From Pseudomonas gregormendelii (GTDB taxonomy: Bacteria > Pseudomonadota > Gammaproteobacteria > Pseudomonadales > Pseudomonadaceae): a stretch of DNA of 64,000 bases. Within the stretch, counting starts at the first letter, position 1; every line of letters starts with the position of its first letter. The stretch spans positions 1 through 64,000 of the forward strand of contig NZ_JADEVO010000031.1 in assembly GCF_017114825.1 (NCBI RefSeq). The letters are read 5' to 3'. Of the stretch, positions 10,498 through 20,283 are shown piece after piece. The notes beneath the pieces were generated by a model. The model was not told the origin of the DNA. It did no database searches and saw only the letters and a list, made by a program, of their open reading frames with translations. The position numbers and the translations under genes were made by a program.

Positions 10498-10564
10498 GTG
10501 GGAGCAAGGCTTGCCCGCGATGGCATTCTCCGGATCGCCATCGCGGGCAAGCCTTGCTCCCACA
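10498..10564. repeat. REP palindrome, GTGGGAGCAAGGCTTGCCCGCGA family
   Basis: A near-perfect long inverted repeat: GTGGGAGCAAGGCTTGCCCGCGATGGC and its complement around a short centre. It belongs to a second Pseudomonas REP family, of which related halves occur at 13737 and 28518-28618. It separates coq7 from the speD terminator. Confidence 0.88.
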
Positions 10565-10600
10565 AGAGCGCTGCATCAGCCAGAGGTGTGCGGAAACCAT

Positions 10601-10637
10601 AAAAAAGGCGACTACCGTGAGGAAGTCGCCTTTTTTG
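10601..10637 (-). terminator. Intrinsic terminator of speD
   Basis: The stem AAAAAAGGCGACT / AGTCGCCTTTTTT lies 13 bases past the speD stop. A6 and T6 tracts on both sides make it usable in either direction. Confidence 0.9.
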
Positions 10638-10649
10638 TACCCGTAAATC

Positions 10650-11444
10650 TTAGGTCGGCATGTTGCGCGCGTAGAAGATTTCCAGCATTTCGTGCTTCAC
10701 ACGGTCGGTCACCCGGGCGCGTTGCTCAGAGGACAGGCTGTTGGTGGCATCGCCGAACAGGTAGTTATCCAGTTCGAAGTTCTTCAACAGCATTTTGGTG
10801 TGGAACAGGTTTTCCTGGTACACGTTCACGTCGGTCATCTGGTAACTGGCGCGGGTGTCTTCGGAGAGGTAGTTCTGGATCGAGTTGATCTCGTGGTCGA
10901 TGAAGTGCTTCTTGCCCTCAACGTCACGGGTGAAACCGCGCACACGATAATCCACGGTCACGATGTCCGAATCGAACTGGTGAATCAGGAAATTGAGCGC
11001 TTTAAGCGGTGAAATGACGCCACAGGTCGATACGTCAATGTCTACACGGAACGTTGCAATACCGTCATCCGGATGGATTTCCGGGTAGGTGTGCACCGTG
11101 ATGTGGCTCTTGTCGAGGTGGGCCAGGATAATTTCAGGCAACGGCCCCGGAGACTCTTCGATCTGGCTGTCGGTCGGGGTGACCGGCTCTTCCGAGATCA
11201 GAATCGTGACGCTGGCACCCTGGGGTTCATAGTCCTGACTGGCAATGTTCAGGATGTTGGCACCAATGATATCGACAACTTCAGTGAGGATCTGCGTCAG
11301 GCGCTTGGCGTTGTACTCTTTATTGATGTACTCGACGTAAGCCTGTTGGTCTTGCGGGGTTTCCGCGTAGCAGATGTCATAGATGTTGAAGCTCAAGGTC
11401 TTTGTCAGGTTATTGAACCCGTGGAGCTTGAGTTTGCTTTTCAC
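10650..11444 (-). CDS. speD: S-adenosylmethionine decarboxylase proenzyme
   Basis: Supplies the aminopropyl donor for spermidine synthesis. The 264-residue proenzyme is of the long E. coli type and has the self-cleavage site in [19 protein letters not shown], where the Ser becomes the pyruvoyl group, and the downstream [19 protein letters not shown]. The start is a GTG at 11444 ([13 protein letters not shown]), which gives the standard length; an in-frame start at 11492 would add 16 unrelated residues. Confidence 0.95.
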   Translation of the reverse strand: MKSKLKLHGFNNLTKTLSFNIYDICYAETPQDQQAYVEYINKEYNAKRLTQILTEVVDIIGANILNIASQDYEPQGASVTILISEEPVTPTDSQIEESPGPLPEIILAHLDKSHITVHTYPEIHPDDGIATFRVDIDVSTCGVISPLKALNFLIHQFDSDIVTVDYRVRGFTRDVEGKKHFIDHEINSIQNYLSEDTRASYQMTDVNVYQENLFHTKMLLKNFELDNYLFGDATNSLSSEQRARVTDRVKHEMLEIFYARNMPT

Positions 11445-11683
11445 CGTTAAAAACTCTCTATGTATTGCGGCCCGGGCCGCGTGATCAAGCATGCCCGTCA
11501 GATGCGAACAACGCAGCTGCGTAGGACGGTTAACACCTCTTCGCGATGGCGATTTTGGTTGTCTGTTCGGGTGAGTGGCCTGTCGGCAGACGGTCCACGA
11601 CCCTGAAAAAAGTGGCGCATTATGCAGACGTCAGCTTGGGATCGCCAGAGTCTGCACTGCATTTATGATAGTTGAATGTCGAT

Positions 11684-12106
11684 TCAACCGAGTTCGATGA
11701 TTTCGTAGTCGTGGGTGATGGCCACGCCCGCCGCCCCAAGCATGATCGAAGCCGAGCAATATTTCTCCGCTGACAGCTCGATGGCACGCTTGACCTGAGC
11801 CTCTTTGAGCCCGCGGCCCTTGACCACGAAATGCATGTGGATCTTGGTGAATACCTTTGGATCTTCATTCGCGCGCTCGGCCTCGAGGAAGGCTTCGCAG
11901 CTTTCGACAGCCTGGCGCGACTTCTTGAGAATGCTGACGACGTCGAAATTGCTGCAACCGCCGACGCCCAGAAGGAGCATTTCCATCGGCCGGACACCCA
12001 GATTACGGCCGCCGGCATCGGGAGGACCGTCCATGACCACGACATGACCGCTGCCGGATTCGCCGAGGAACATGGCTTCGCCAGCCCATTGGATGCGTGC
12101 CTTCAT
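11684..12106 (-). CDS. OsmC-family peroxiredoxin-like protein
   Basis: A 140-residue OsmC/Ohr-fold protein (YhfA-like branch). The two redox cysteines are C51 (GVGGCSNFDVV) and C117 (AEKYCSASIML), positioned as in thiol peroxidases that reduce organic hydroperoxides. It lies divergent from vfr, the same neighbour as in PAO1. Its physiological substrate is not evident from the sequence. Confidence 0.88.
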   Translation of the reverse strand: MKARIQWAGEAMFLGESGSGHVVVMDGPPDAGGRNLGVRPMEMLLLGVGGCSNFDVVSILKKSRQAVESCEAFLEAERANEDPKVFTKIHMHFVVKGRGLKEAQVKRAIELSAEKYCSASIMLGAAGVAITHDYEIIELG

Positions 12107-12366
12107 CGCCCAGACTCCACTACATAAAAAAGGGTCGCCAGCTTAGCACAGGGCCCATGGTTGGCAGCGTTCACCTGTGCAGGACATAACCACTCGCCCC
12201 AGGCAAAATCTCGAAAACTGCAGAAAGTGTCTGTTATGCTGGCGCCAAATCGCTGGCGCCTTGCCAGACCTGAAGCGAACAACAAGATCGTCCGATCGCG
12301 GCCTGAACTGTCGTCAGCTCGTGCAAATAAATCCAACTTACTGCGCAGTCTTTTCGGGATACAACC

Positions 12367-13011
12367 ATGGTTGCTATTGCCCCCACCCCCAAGATCAAGA
12401 ACCTCGACAAGCTGCTCATGCATTGCCAGCGCCGTCGGTATCAGGCCAAGAGCAACATCATTTGTGCCGGCGACCGCTCCGACACCCTGTTCTTCATCAT
12501 CAAGGGCTCGGTCACGATCCTGATCGAAGACGATGATGGCCGCGAGATGATCATCGCGTACCTGAACTCCGGGGACTTTTTCGGTGAGCTGGGCCTGTTC
12601 GAACAGGCCGGCCAGGAGCAGCAACGCAGCGCCTGGGTGCGGGCGAAGATTGAATGCGAAGTCGCGGAGATCAGCTATGCGAAATTTCGCGAATTATCCC
12701 TGCAGGACCCAGACATTCTTTACGTGCTCAGCGGACAGATCGCCCAGCGCCTGCGCAATACCACCCGCAAAGTCGGTGACCTGGCCTTCTTCGACGTGAC
12801 GGGCCGCGTCGCGCGCTGCCTGCTGGAACTGTGCAAGCAACCCGACGCCATGACTCATCCCGACGGGATGCAGATCAAGGTGACCCGTCAGGAAATCGGG
12901 CGGATTGTCGGGTGTTCCCGGGAGATGGTCGGTCGCGTGCTCAAGGATCTGGAAGAGCGCAACCTGGTAAACGTCAAAGGCAAGACCATGGTGATCTTCG
13001 GCACGCGTTAA
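12367..13011 (+). CDS. vfr: cAMP-binding global regulator Vfr/CRP
   Basis: A 214-residue CRP-family activator. The N-terminal cyclic-nucleotide domain includes the phosphate-binding stretch FFGELGLF...[10 protein letters not shown] dimer helix follows, and the C-terminal winged helix has recognition sequence [26 protein letters not shown]. In P. aeruginosa Vfr controls virulence and quorum genes. Its stop TAA shares three bases with the stop of the convergent lipoate-ligase-like gene, leaving no room for a terminator between them. Confidence 0.95.
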   Translation: MVAIAPTPKIKNLDKLLMHCQRRRYQAKSNIICAGDRSDTLFFIIKGSVTILIEDDDGREMIIAYLNSGDFFGELGLFEQAGQEQQRSAWVRAKIECEVAEISYAKFRELSLQDPDILYVLSGQIAQRLRNTTRKVGDLAFFDVTGRVARCLLELCKQPDAMTHPDGMQIKVTRQEIGRIVGCSREMVGRVLKDLEERNLVNVKGKTMVIFGTR

Positions 13012-13709
13012 CCGCCGAACATCTGCTTGAGCATTTGCCGGTAGAGTTGGTCCAGTCGCATCAACGCTTGCGGTGCGGCGAATTTCTCATGCAACGCAAT
13101 GTGGCTTTCGGCGCGTACTCGCTGCTCCAGGCCACAGGCTTGATTAAAACGATTGACCGCAGCCACCATGGATTCGCGCTGGTTATCGAGCAGCAAGGCC
13201 CCATGCACCAGGCCGACCGGCCGCGTACCACCCATGCTTTGCCGCCAGCGTTGAGCGGTGCCAACCATTTTCCGACCGTCCAGGTTGACGTTGAAGCGAC
13301 CATCACAGAATGCACCTTCCACTTCACCGATGGACGACGCCCCGCCCAACTCATCCAGCAGCTGACAGATAGGATCGCAGAGGCGGCGATAGGCTGTTTC
13401 GATACGATTCTGGTCACCCTCGCTGCGCGGTGGAGCATAAACCAACGCAATGGTGATCGTGGCAGCGGACTGCGGCACGGGCTCGCCGCCGGTTTCACGC
13501 AACAAGACTGGCCAACCGGCGGCAGCGGAAACTTCGCAGGCGGATTCGAACTGAGGCAGGCGATTGAGACGACGCGGCATGACCAGCGCCTGATCATTGG
13601 GCTGCCAAAACAGCAGGCCGAATTCCGATTCACCGGTGCAGACCTGCGCAAGCAGTTCCTGTTCGGCGAGCAAGCCGGCTTCTACAGAATGAGAGATTGG
13701 CTGGGGCAT
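13008..13709 (-). CDS. Lipoate-protein ligase A-like protein
   Basis: A member of the biotin/lipoate A/B ligase family, about 233 residues. The conserved RRxxGGxxV-like loop appears as [12 protein letters not shown], followed by the lysine segment [16 protein letters not shown]. Family members attach lipoate or octanoate to E2 subunits; this divergent type may be an amidotransferase. I chose the ATG at 13709; an ATG at 13733 is possible, but its upstream sequence is REP-like and lacks a ribosome site. Confidence 0.8.
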   Translation of the reverse strand: MPQPISHSVEAGLLAEQELLAQVCTGESEFGLLFWQPNDQALVMPRRLNRLPQFESACEVSAAAGWPVLLRETGGEPVPQSAATITIALVYAPPRSEGDQNRIETAYRRLCDPICQLLDELGGASSIGEVEGAFCDGRFNVNLDGRKMVGTAQRWRQSMGGTRPVGLVHGALLLDNQRESMVAAVNRFNQACGLEQRVRAESHIALHEKFAAPQALMRLDQLYRQMLKQMFGG

Positions 13710-13736
13710 GGATGACTCAGCAAGACATGACATCTG

Positions 13737-13780
13737 TGGGGTTCTTGATGGCCTCTTCGCGGGCAAGCCCGCTCCCACAG
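13737..13780. repeat. Single REP unit upstream of the lipoate-ligase gene
   Basis: The sequence TTCGCGGGCAAGCCCGCTCCCACAG (13757-13781) with a partial left arm is a lone half of the second REP family. It lies between the trpC end and the lipoate-ligase start. Confidence 0.7.
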
Positions 13781-13806
13781 GGATTGGGTTGCCTACGAAA
13801 ATGCAC

Positions 13807-14643
13807 TCAGTCGAGGGTAGAACCGCTGACTGCAGTACCACGCTCGGGGAAAAACAGACGCTGCAGTTCAGTACCCGGGCTTTCCGCGCGCATGAACGCT
13901 TCACCCACGAGGAACGCGTAGACGTCGCTGATTTCCATCAGCTCCACATCGGCACGGTTGAGAATGCCGCTTTCGGTAATCACCAAACGATCCCGCGGAA
14001 TTCGCGGCAACAGATCCAGGGTAATCTCCAGGCTCACGTCGAAGGTATGCAGGTTGCGGTTGTTGATGCCCACCAGCGGAGTGTCGAGGGTTTTCAAGGC
14101 CCGCTCCAGCTCGTCTCCATCGTGAACTTCCACCAGCACGTCCAGGCCAACACCTTTGGCGACAGACGCCAGCTCGGCCATTTTCACGTCGTCCAGGGCG
14201 GAAACGATCAACAGCACACAGTCGGCGCCCAATGCCCGGGCTTCGACGATCTGGTAAGGATCGATCATGAAGTCCTTGCGGATCACCGGCAGTTTGCACG
14301 CCGCTCGCGCCTGCTGCAGGTAAGCGTCGGCACCCTGGAAGTAATCGATATCAGTGAGTACCGACAGGCAGGTGGCGCCGCCCTTTTCGTAACTTCTGGC
14401 GATATCGGCAGGTACGAAGTGCTCGCGGATCACACCTTTGCTGGGTGAGGCTTTCTTGATTTCAGCGATGACGGCAGGCTGCTTCGACTTGGCCTGGGCG
14501 ATCAATGCGTTGGCAAAACCACGGGGGGCATCGGCCGCCTTGGCCAGGCTTTCCAGCTCGGCCAGACTCACACGAGCACTGCGCTCGGCGACTTCCTGGA
14601 CTTTACGCGCCAGAATGTTTTCCAGAACCGTCGGTACACTCAT
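13807..14643 (-). CDS. trpC: Indole-3-glycerol-phosphate synthase
   Basis: Closes the indole ring in tryptophan synthesis. The 278-residue TIM barrel shows [13 protein letters not shown] near residues 60-72, the strand [23 protein letters not shown], and the phosphate loop ITESGI. It is not fused to TrpF. It is the last gene of trpGDC and overlaps the trpD stop by 4 bases (ATGA), which implies translational coupling. Confidence 0.97.
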   Translation of the reverse strand: MSVPTVLENILARKVQEVAERSARVSLAELESLAKAADAPRGFANALIAQAKSKQPAVIAEIKKASPSKGVIREHFVPADIARSYEKGGATCLSVLTDIDYFQGADAYLQQARAACKLPVIRKDFMIDPYQIVEARALGADCVLLIVSALDDVKMAELASVAKGVGLDVLVEVHDGDELERALKTLDTPLVGINNRNLHTFDVSLEITLDLLPRIPRDRLVITESGILNRADVELMEISDVYAFLVGEAFMRAESPGTELQRLFFPERGTAVSGSTLD

Positions 14644-15689
14644 CCTTCATTCTCCACTCTGAATACCGCGGTAAATGCACCCAGCTCCTCAAGCTTTTCC
14701 CGAGCAAGACCTGTGTGCAGCGCATCGTGCGCCAGGGCAACGCCCTCTTTCAAACTGGTGGCATGGTCGGCGGCGTACAACGCCGCACCGGCGTTGAGCA
14801 CAATCATCTCGGCCGCTTTCTGACCGTTCTCGGTCTTGCGCTTGCCCAGGGCATCGCGAATCAGCTCCAGCGATGCCGCCGGACTCTCGACAGCCAGGCC
14901 GTGCAGGCTCTGGCTCTTCATGCCCAGGTCTTCAGGCTCTACCCAATACTCTGTGATCTGGTCGTTCTTCAATTCCGCAACGAAAGTCGGCGCGGCAAGA
15001 CTGAATTCATCCAGGCCATCCTTGGAATGCACCACCAGCACGTGCTTGCTGCCAAGCCGCTGCAAGACTTCGGCCAAGGGACGGCACAACGCCTGGCTGA
15101 ACACACCCACTACCTGATGTTTGACACCGGCCGGATTCGTAAGCGGGCCGAGCATGTTGAACATCGTGCGCAAGCCCAGCTCGCGGCGCGGGCCGGCGGC
15201 GTGCTTCATGGCACTGTGGTGGGTCTGGGCAAACATGAAGCCGATGCCGACGTTATCGATGCAGCGCGCCACCTGGACCGGCGTCAGGTTCAAGTAGATG
15301 CCAGCAGCCTCCAGCAGGTCCGCGCTGCCGCTTTTGCCAGACACCGCACGGTTACCGTGCTTGGCGACGGTGCAGCCGGCGGCCGCGACTACAAACGAAG
15401 ACGCGGTCGACACGTTAAAGATGTTGGCACCGTCACCGCCGGTACCCACCACGTCGACCACACCGTCAAGGGTCTTGAGTTCGACCTTGTCCGCCAGCTC
15501 GCGCATGGCCGACACCGCGCCGACGATCTCGTCGATGCTCTCACTTTTCATGCGCATGGCCATCATGAATGCGCCGATCTGCGCATCCGTGCATTGTCCG
15601 GTCATGATTTCGCGCATCACATCGCGCATCTCGTCCGTGCTCAGGTCGAGTTGGCCGACGATACGACTCAGGGCTGTCTTGATATCCAT
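14640..15689 (-). CDS. trpD: Anthranilate phosphoribosyltransferase
   Basis: Joins anthranilate and PRPP. The 349-residue protein has the PRPP motif [15 protein letters not shown] (about 79-93) and [16 protein letters not shown] following it, both typical of TrpD. It starts 9 bases after the trpG stop and overlaps trpC by 4 bases. Confidence 0.97.
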   Translation of the reverse strand: MDIKTALSRIVGQLDLSTDEMRDVMREIMTGQCTDAQIGAFMMAMRMKSESIDEIVGAVSAMRELADKVELKTLDGVVDVVGTGGDGANIFNVSTASSFVVAAAGCTVAKHGNRAVSGKSGSADLLEAAGIYLNLTPVQVARCIDNVGIGFMFAQTHHSAMKHAAGPRRELGLRTMFNMLGPLTNPAGVKHQVVGVFSQALCRPLAEVLQRLGSKHVLVVHSKDGLDEFSLAAPTFVAELKNDQITEYWVEPEDLGMKSQSLHGLAVESPAASLELIRDALGKRKTENGQKAAEMIVLNAGAALYAADHATSLKEGVALAHDALHTGLAREKLEELGAFTAVFRVENEG

Positions 15690-15698
15690 GGAAAGTCC

Positions 15699-16292
15699 TT
15701 AGCGCGTGCCGCCGGTTTGTTTGAGGAAGTTGGCGAACAGTTCGTGGCCCTGCTCGGTGAGGATCGACTCGGGGTGAAACTGCACCCCCTCGATGTTCAG
15801 CGTCTTGTGGCGCAAGCCCATGATTTCGTCGACCGAGCCATCTTCCAGCTGAGTCCAGGCCGTCAGCTCCAGACAGTCGGGGAGGGTTTCGCGCTTGACG
15901 ATCAGCGAGTGATAACGAGTGACCGTCAGCGGTCGATTCAGGCCGGCGAATACGCCCTTGTCCTCGTGGAATACCGGGCTAGTCTTACCGTGCATGACCT
16001 GGCGCGCGCGAACCACGTCACCACCAAAGGCCTGGCCGATGGATTGATGCCCGAGGCACACGCCCAGGATCGGCAGCTTGCCGGCGAAATGCTTGATGGC
16101 TTCGATGGAAATGCCGGCTTCGGTCGGTGTGCAAGGACCGGGGGACACCACGATGCGCTCAGGGTTGAGGGCTTCGATTTCGGCAATGGTGAGCTCATCG
16201 TTGCGCACGACTTTGACCTGGGAGCCGAGCTCACCAAGGTACTGCACAACGTTGTAGGTAAAGGAGTCGTAGTTATCGATCATCAGCAACAT
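15699..16292 (-). CDS. trpG: Anthranilate synthase glutamine amidotransferase subunit
   Basis: Provides ammonia from glutamine to TrpE, and probably to PabB as well, since many pseudomonads share one subunit. The 197-residue class I amidotransferase has the nucleophile in [16 protein letters not shown] and the His/Glu pair in [10 protein letters not shown]. It heads trpGDC and is preceded by about 400 bases holding a Trp-rich leader frame (16457-16543). In P. aeruginosa the pyocin cluster lies between trpE and trpG; here the gap holds only estA. Confidence 0.96.
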   Translation of the reverse strand: MLLMIDNYDSFTYNVVQYLGELGSQVKVVRNDELTIAEIEALNPERIVVSPGPCTPTEAGISIEAIKHFAGKLPILGVCLGHQSIGQAFGGDVVRARQVMHGKTSPVFHEDKGVFAGLNRPLTVTRYHSLIVKRETLPDCLELTAWTQLEDGSVDEIMGLRHKTLNIEGVQFHPESILTEQGHELFANFLKQTGGTR

Positions 16293-16699
16293 GGCGCTGG
16301 GAACCTCTTGAATTCACTGATTTTTGAACATGACCTTCAGATGATTACCCGCAGGGCGCTGCGCTTTGTCGGGTGCTGGAGTGGCGCCAGCAAAGCGGCA
16401 GGTAAAACGGGCAACGAAGGTAAATCGGTACAGGTCCGGCGAGGCCGGCAAAGAATTCAGGCGCGCCAACGCCAGCGGGCGTGTGCCTTGATGACTTGAT
16501 CCAGGAGTTTGCTGATGATCAACACGGGGAAGGTCTCATTCATACGTCTTGGCACAGTAACTTAGCTGGGCGGAGCGTGCAATATCGCGGTGACGCCCGC
16601 AGGCGAATCATTAGAAGGGATCGCGACGGATGGCGAAAGGCCGGTTTTTTTTGGTACTGTCGTTTCGTTCACTACAACAATAAATAAACGGACTTGCTC
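16293..16699. other. trpG leader and estA upstream region
   Basis: This 407-base gap holds the Trp-rich leader frame at 16457-16543 and, on the minus strand after it, a short CCGG...CCGG hairpin and a larger CGCTTTG / CAAAGCG hairpin (about 16360-16396). A T8 tract near 16645-16652 lies on the estA side. No other credible gene is seen. Confidence 0.6.
16457..16543 (-). CDS. Trp-rich leader peptide of trpGDC
   Basis: A 28-codon frame ending VIKAHARWRWRA, with codons TGG CGT TGG just before the stop. Its last 27 residues align with the C terminus of Gph immediately upstream of trpE ([12 protein letters not shown]), and the similarity extends about 85 bases at DNA level. Attenuation of trpE and trpGDC has been reported in P. 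putida, so this is best read as an attenuation leader sensing tRNA-Trp charging. The exact start is uncertain: no good ribosome site precedes the ATG at 16543, and a GTG lies seven codons into the frame. Confidence 0.65.
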   Translation of the reverse strand: MNETFPVLIISKLLDQVIKAHARWRWRA

Positions 16700-18607
16700 A
16701 TGATCAAACAGACGCTGTTTGTACCGCTCGCCGGATGCTTGCTCGCAATGGCCTGCACCCAAGCGATCGCCGCTCCAAACCCATACTCCAATTTTGTCGT
16801 GTTCGGCGACAGCCTCAACGATGCCGGGACCTTTACCGATTCAGGCGGGCCGGCAGGTGCGACCCAGCGCTACACCAACCGGACGGGGCCGGTTTATCAG
16901 GATGGCAGCGGCGAGTCGCGCTCGCTCAACTCTACCCAATTGCTGGGTGGCCGACTCGGGTTCTCTGCCGACGAAACCGCAGCGTCGACTTCGGCCGTGC
17001 GGGCCAACCAGGGTTTGGCGGATGGTAACAACTGGGCGGTCGGCGGCTACCGCACCGACCAGATCCTTGACTCGATCACCACCCAGTCCGCTACAGGGGA
17101 GCGCACCCGGGTCGGTTATCTGCCGTCGAACAATTTCCAGGCCGACCCAAACGCGCTGTACTACCTCTCGGGAGGTGGTAACGACTTCCTTCAGGGGCGC
17201 ATCCTCAGCCCCGCCGAGGCGAACGCTGCCGCAGACCGCCTGGCCGACAGCGTGCAAGTGCTGCAGACCGCCGGCGCGAAATACGTGATGGTCTGGTTGC
17301 TGCCGGACATCGGCCTGACGCCGGCCATCAATAGCACCGGCCTGCAAACGGCCGCCACCCAGCTCAGCAATCAGTTCAACCTGCAGCTGGTGCAGCGCCT
17401 GCAGGGCATCAACGCCGAAATCATCCCGCTGAACATTCCCCTGCTGCTGCAGGAGAGCTTTGCAGATCCGGGACGTTTCGGCCTGGCGACTGACCAGAAC
17501 CTGACGGCAACCTGCTTCAGTGGCAATGGCTGCACGGAAAACGCTACCTATGGCATCAACAGTGCCACGCCAGACCCGACCAAGCTGATCTACAACGATG
17601 GGGTCCATCCGACCGAAGCCGGGCAAAAGCTGATCGCCGATTACGCCTATTCCCTGCTCGCCGCGCCATGGGAGCTGACGCTGCTGCCGGAAATGGCCCA
17701 CGCCACCTTGCGCGCGCATCAGGACGAACTGCGCAGCCAATGGCAATCGGACTGGGAAGACTGGCAAGCGGTCGGGCAATGGCGAGCCATTGTTGCCGGG
17801 GGAGGCCAGCATCTTGACCTCGACAGCCAGAGCAGCGGCGCCAGCGCCGACGGCAGCGGTTACAACCTGAATGTGGGCGGCAGCTACCGGCTCAACGACG
17901 CCTGGCGCGTAGGTGTCGCCGCAGGTTTCTACCGGCAGAACCTGGATGCCGGCAATAACGACTCGGACTACAAGCTCAATAGCTACCTGGCTACAGCATT
18001 TGCCCAGTTCCAGCAGAACCGCTGGTGGGCGGATGCTGCGCTGACAGCTGGAAAGCTGGACTACGACAATCTCAAGCGCAAGTTCGACCTGGGCGCCAGC
18101 GAAGGTGCCGAGAAAGGCGATACTGACGGGCATTTGTGGGCATTCAGCACGCGCATTGGCTACGACATTGCCCAACCAGGCAGCGAGTGGCACCTGTCAC
18201 CGTTTGTCAGCGCCGATTACGCCAAGGTGGAAGTCGACGGGTACTCGGAGAATAGCAATCGCGCAACCGCGTTGAGTTTTGATGACCAGACCCGTAACTC
18301 GAAACGCCTGGGCGTTGGCCTGCAGGGCAAGTACCAGATCACCTCGCAAACCCGGGTGTTTGGTGAGTATGCCTACGAGCGCGAGTACGAGGACGATGTG
18401 CAGAAGATCAACATCGCCCTCAATAGCTTGCCGGCCAATGATTTCACCCTGCAAGGCTATACCCCGCAGAGTCATTTGAACCGGGTGAACCTGGGGGTGA
18501 GTCACAACCTCACCAAAGACCTCGCACTGCGCGCGAGCTACATCATTCGCAAGGATGACGACTTTACCCAACAAGGCGTAAACCTGGGTGTGGCGCTGGA
18601 TTTCTGA
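16700..18607 (+). CDS. estA: Autotransporter GDSL esterase EstA
   Basis: An outer-membrane esterase displayed on the cell surface. The 635-residue protein has a signal peptide cleaved near residue 24. A GDSL passenger follows, with catalytic S38 in [11 protein letters not shown], the [10 protein letters not shown] block and DGVHPTEAG (Asp/His). The C-terminal autotransporter barrel spans about residue 350 onward and ends in aromatic F (GVALDF). In P. aeruginosa EstA affects rhamnolipid production and motility. It stands alone between trpG and trpE on the opposite strand and has a strong terminator. Confidence 0.94.
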   Translation: MIKQTLFVPLAGCLLAMACTQAIAAPNPYSNFVVFGDSLNDAGTFTDSGGPAGATQRYTNRTGPVYQDGSGESRSLNSTQLLGGRLGFSADETAASTSAVRANQGLADGNNWAVGGYRTDQILDSITTQSATGERTRVGYLPSNNFQADPNALYYLSGGGNDFLQGRILSPAEANAAADRLADSVQVLQTAGAKYVMVWLLPDIGLTPAINSTGLQTAATQLSNQFNLQLVQRLQGINAEIIPLNIPLLLQESFADPGRFGLATDQNLTATCFSGNGCTENATYGINSATPDPTKLIYNDGVHPTEAGQKLIADYAYSLLAAPWELTLLPEMAHATLRAHQDELRSQWQSDWEDWQAVGQWRAIVAGGGQHLDLDSQSSGASADGSGYNLNVGGSYRLNDAWRVGVAAGFYRQNLDAGNNDSDYKLNSYLATAFAQFQQNRWWADAALTAGKLDYDNLKRKFDLGASEGAEKGDTDGHLWAFSTRIGYDIAQPGSEWHLSPFVSADYAKVEVDGYSENSNRATALSFDDQTRNSKRLGVGLQGKYQITSQTRVFGEYAYEREYEDDVQKINIALNSLPANDFTLQGYTPQSHLNRVNLGVSHNLTKDLALRASYIIRKDDDFTQQGVNLGVALDF

Positions 18608-18625
18608 TCGGCTGATCGACAGGTG

Positions 18626-18661
18626 AAAAAAAACGGCGCCCTCACAGGCGCCGCTTTTTTT
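18626..18661. terminator. Bidirectional terminator of estA and trpE
   Basis: The stem GCGGCGCC-type (CGGCGCC / GGCGCCG around CTCACA) is flanked by A7 and T7 tracts and lies between the convergent ends of estA and trpE. Confidence 0.9.
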
Positions 18662-18685
18662 GGGGGTGCCCCCCTTTGTGTCAAC

Positions 18686-20167
18686 TCATGCGTCCGGGGT
18701 TTGCTCGGCCAGCGCCACCGCGCGGAACATGGCGCGTCGCTTGTTCAATGTTTCTTCCCATTCCAGGGCCGGCACCGAGTCGGCAACGATCCCGCCACCG
18801 GCCTGCACGTGGAGCTCGCCATTCTTGATCACCGCCGTGCGGATCGCGATGGCGGTGTCCATGTTACCGTTCCAGGCAAAATAACCCACCGCTCCACCGT
18901 AGACTCCGCGTTTGACCGGCTCCAGCTCGTCGATGATTTCCATCGCACGAATCTTCGGTGCACCCGACAAGGTGCCAGCCGGCAGAATTGCCCGCAGCGC
19001 GTCCATCGCGGTCAGCCCGGCTTTCAATTGCCCGGTGACGTTGGAAACGATATGCATCACGTTGGAATAACGCTCGATGACCATCTTCTCGGTGAGTTTC
19101 ACCGAGCCGATTTCCGATACGCGACCGGTGTCATTACGTCCCAGGTCGATGAGCATCAAGTGCTCGGCGATTTCCTTGTCGTCGGACAGCAGGTCTTGCT
19201 CCAGCGCCAGGTCCGCTTCTTCGTTGGCGCCCCGTGGACGGGTGCCGGCGATCGGGCGCACGGTGATCAGGTTGTCTTCGACCCGCACCAACACTTCCGG
19301 CGAACTGCCAACGACGTGGAAATCACCGAAGTTGAAGAAGTACATGTAGGGCGTCGGGTTGAAGCAGCGCAGTGCCCGGTACAGATCAATCGGTGCCGCC
19401 TTGAAGTCGATCGACATGCGCTGGGAAGGTACGACCTGCATGCAATCACCAGCGAGGATGTATTCCTTGATGGTGTCGACGGCTTTTTCGTAATCGTCCT
19501 GGGTGAAGCTGGAGCGGAACACCGGGTCCGCCGCTTGCTGCTTGCTGAAGTCCAGGCCACGGCGCGGAGTGATTGGCTGGCGCAGTTGCTCCAGCAACTC
19601 CTGCAGCCGTGCCTGTCCCTGCTCGAATGCACCTTCCTGAGCTGGATCAGCCAGGACAATGGCGTGCATCTTGCCGGCCAGGTTGTCGAAAACCACCACC
19701 GCATCCGAGACCATCAGCAGGATATCCGGCACGCCCAGCGGGTCCGGGTTCGGGCACTTGCCCAGGCGTTTCTCGACATAGCGCACGCAGTCATAACCGA
19801 AGTAACCCACCAGGCCGCCATTGAAGCGTGGCAAACCAGCAATGGTCGGCACGTTATAGCGCGCCTTGAATTCTTCGACGAAGGCCAGCGGGTCTTCCGT
19901 CTCGTGGGTTTCGATTTCGACTCCATCGTGGGTCACGCTGACGTGGTGATCATGCACCCGCAACACCGTGCGGCACGGCAGGCCGATGATCGAATAACGG
20001 CCCCACTTTTCCCCGCCCTGTACCGATTCGAGCAAGTAGGAGTTCGGCTGGTCGGCCAGTTTCAGATAGATCGACAGCGGCGTATCGAAGTCGGCCAGGG
20101 TTTCGCAGGCCAGGGGAATGCGGTTATAGCCGGCAGCGGCCAAACGCAGGAATTCTTCGCGGATCAT
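18686..20167 (-). CDS. trpE: Anthranilate synthase component I
   Basis: Makes anthranilate from chorismate. The 493-residue enzyme has the tryptophan-feedback motif LLES (45-48). The chorismate-binding domain includes [30 protein letters not shown] and [17 protein letters not shown]. It is separated from trpGDC by estA and follows gph on the same strand by 71 bases that contain a possible attenuator hairpin. Confidence 0.97.
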   Translation of the reverse strand: MIREEFLRLAAAGYNRIPLACETLADFDTPLSIYLKLADQPNSYLLESVQGGEKWGRYSIIGLPCRTVLRVHDHHVSVTHDGVEIETHETEDPLAFVEEFKARYNVPTIAGLPRFNGGLVGYFGYDCVRYVEKRLGKCPNPDPLGVPDILLMVSDAVVVFDNLAGKMHAIVLADPAQEGAFEQGQARLQELLEQLRQPITPRRGLDFSKQQAADPVFRSSFTQDDYEKAVDTIKEYILAGDCMQVVPSQRMSIDFKAAPIDLYRALRCFNPTPYMYFFNFGDFHVVGSSPEVLVRVEDNLITVRPIAGTRPRGANEEADLALEQDLLSDDKEIAEHLMLIDLGRNDTGRVSEIGSVKLTEKMVIERYSNVMHIVSNVTGQLKAGLTAMDALRAILPAGTLSGAPKIRAMEIIDELEPVKRGVYGGAVGYFAWNGNMDTAIAIRTAVIKNGELHVQAGGGIVADSVPALEWEETLNKRRAMFRAVALAEQTPDA

Positions 20168-20205
20168 GGGGTAGCCTCGTGGCTTGAGGTGCTAACAGTC
20201 AGGTA

Positions 20206-20228
20206 TGCAAACGCGCCGGAACGCCGGC
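20206..20228 (-). promoter_or_regulatory. Candidate attenuator hairpin before trpE
   Basis: On the minus strand a GCCGG-CGTT-CCGGC hairpin (20228-20215) is followed by GCGTTTGC, a weak U-run. Its 3' arm GGCGCG can alternatively pair with CGCGCC at the end of the Trp-codon frame, giving two exclusive folds. This is a hand-derived structure. Confidence 0.4.
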
Positions 20229-20238
20229 CAGAATCGAG

Positions 20239-20283
20239 TCAGGCGCGCCAACGCCAGCGGGCCAGGGCCTTGATGACTTTCAT
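20239..20283 (-). CDS. trpE leader peptide, in frame with the gph 3' end
   Basis: An ATG inside gph (20283) opens a 14-codon frame [14 protein letters not shown] that uses the gph stop. It carries TGG CGT TGG four codons before the stop and is homologous to the leader before trpG. Ribosomes finishing gph would themselves traverse the Trp codons, so a separate start may not be needed. No clear ribosome site is seen at this ATG. Confidence 0.5.
   Translation of the reverse strand: MKVIKALARWRWRA

Noticed and set aside
11620-12045. Overlapping minus-strand frame in the OsmC region
   Set aside because: Alternative frame of the OsmC-like gene at 11684-12106, which has both redox cysteines; Ser/Arg-rich composition indicates a shadow.
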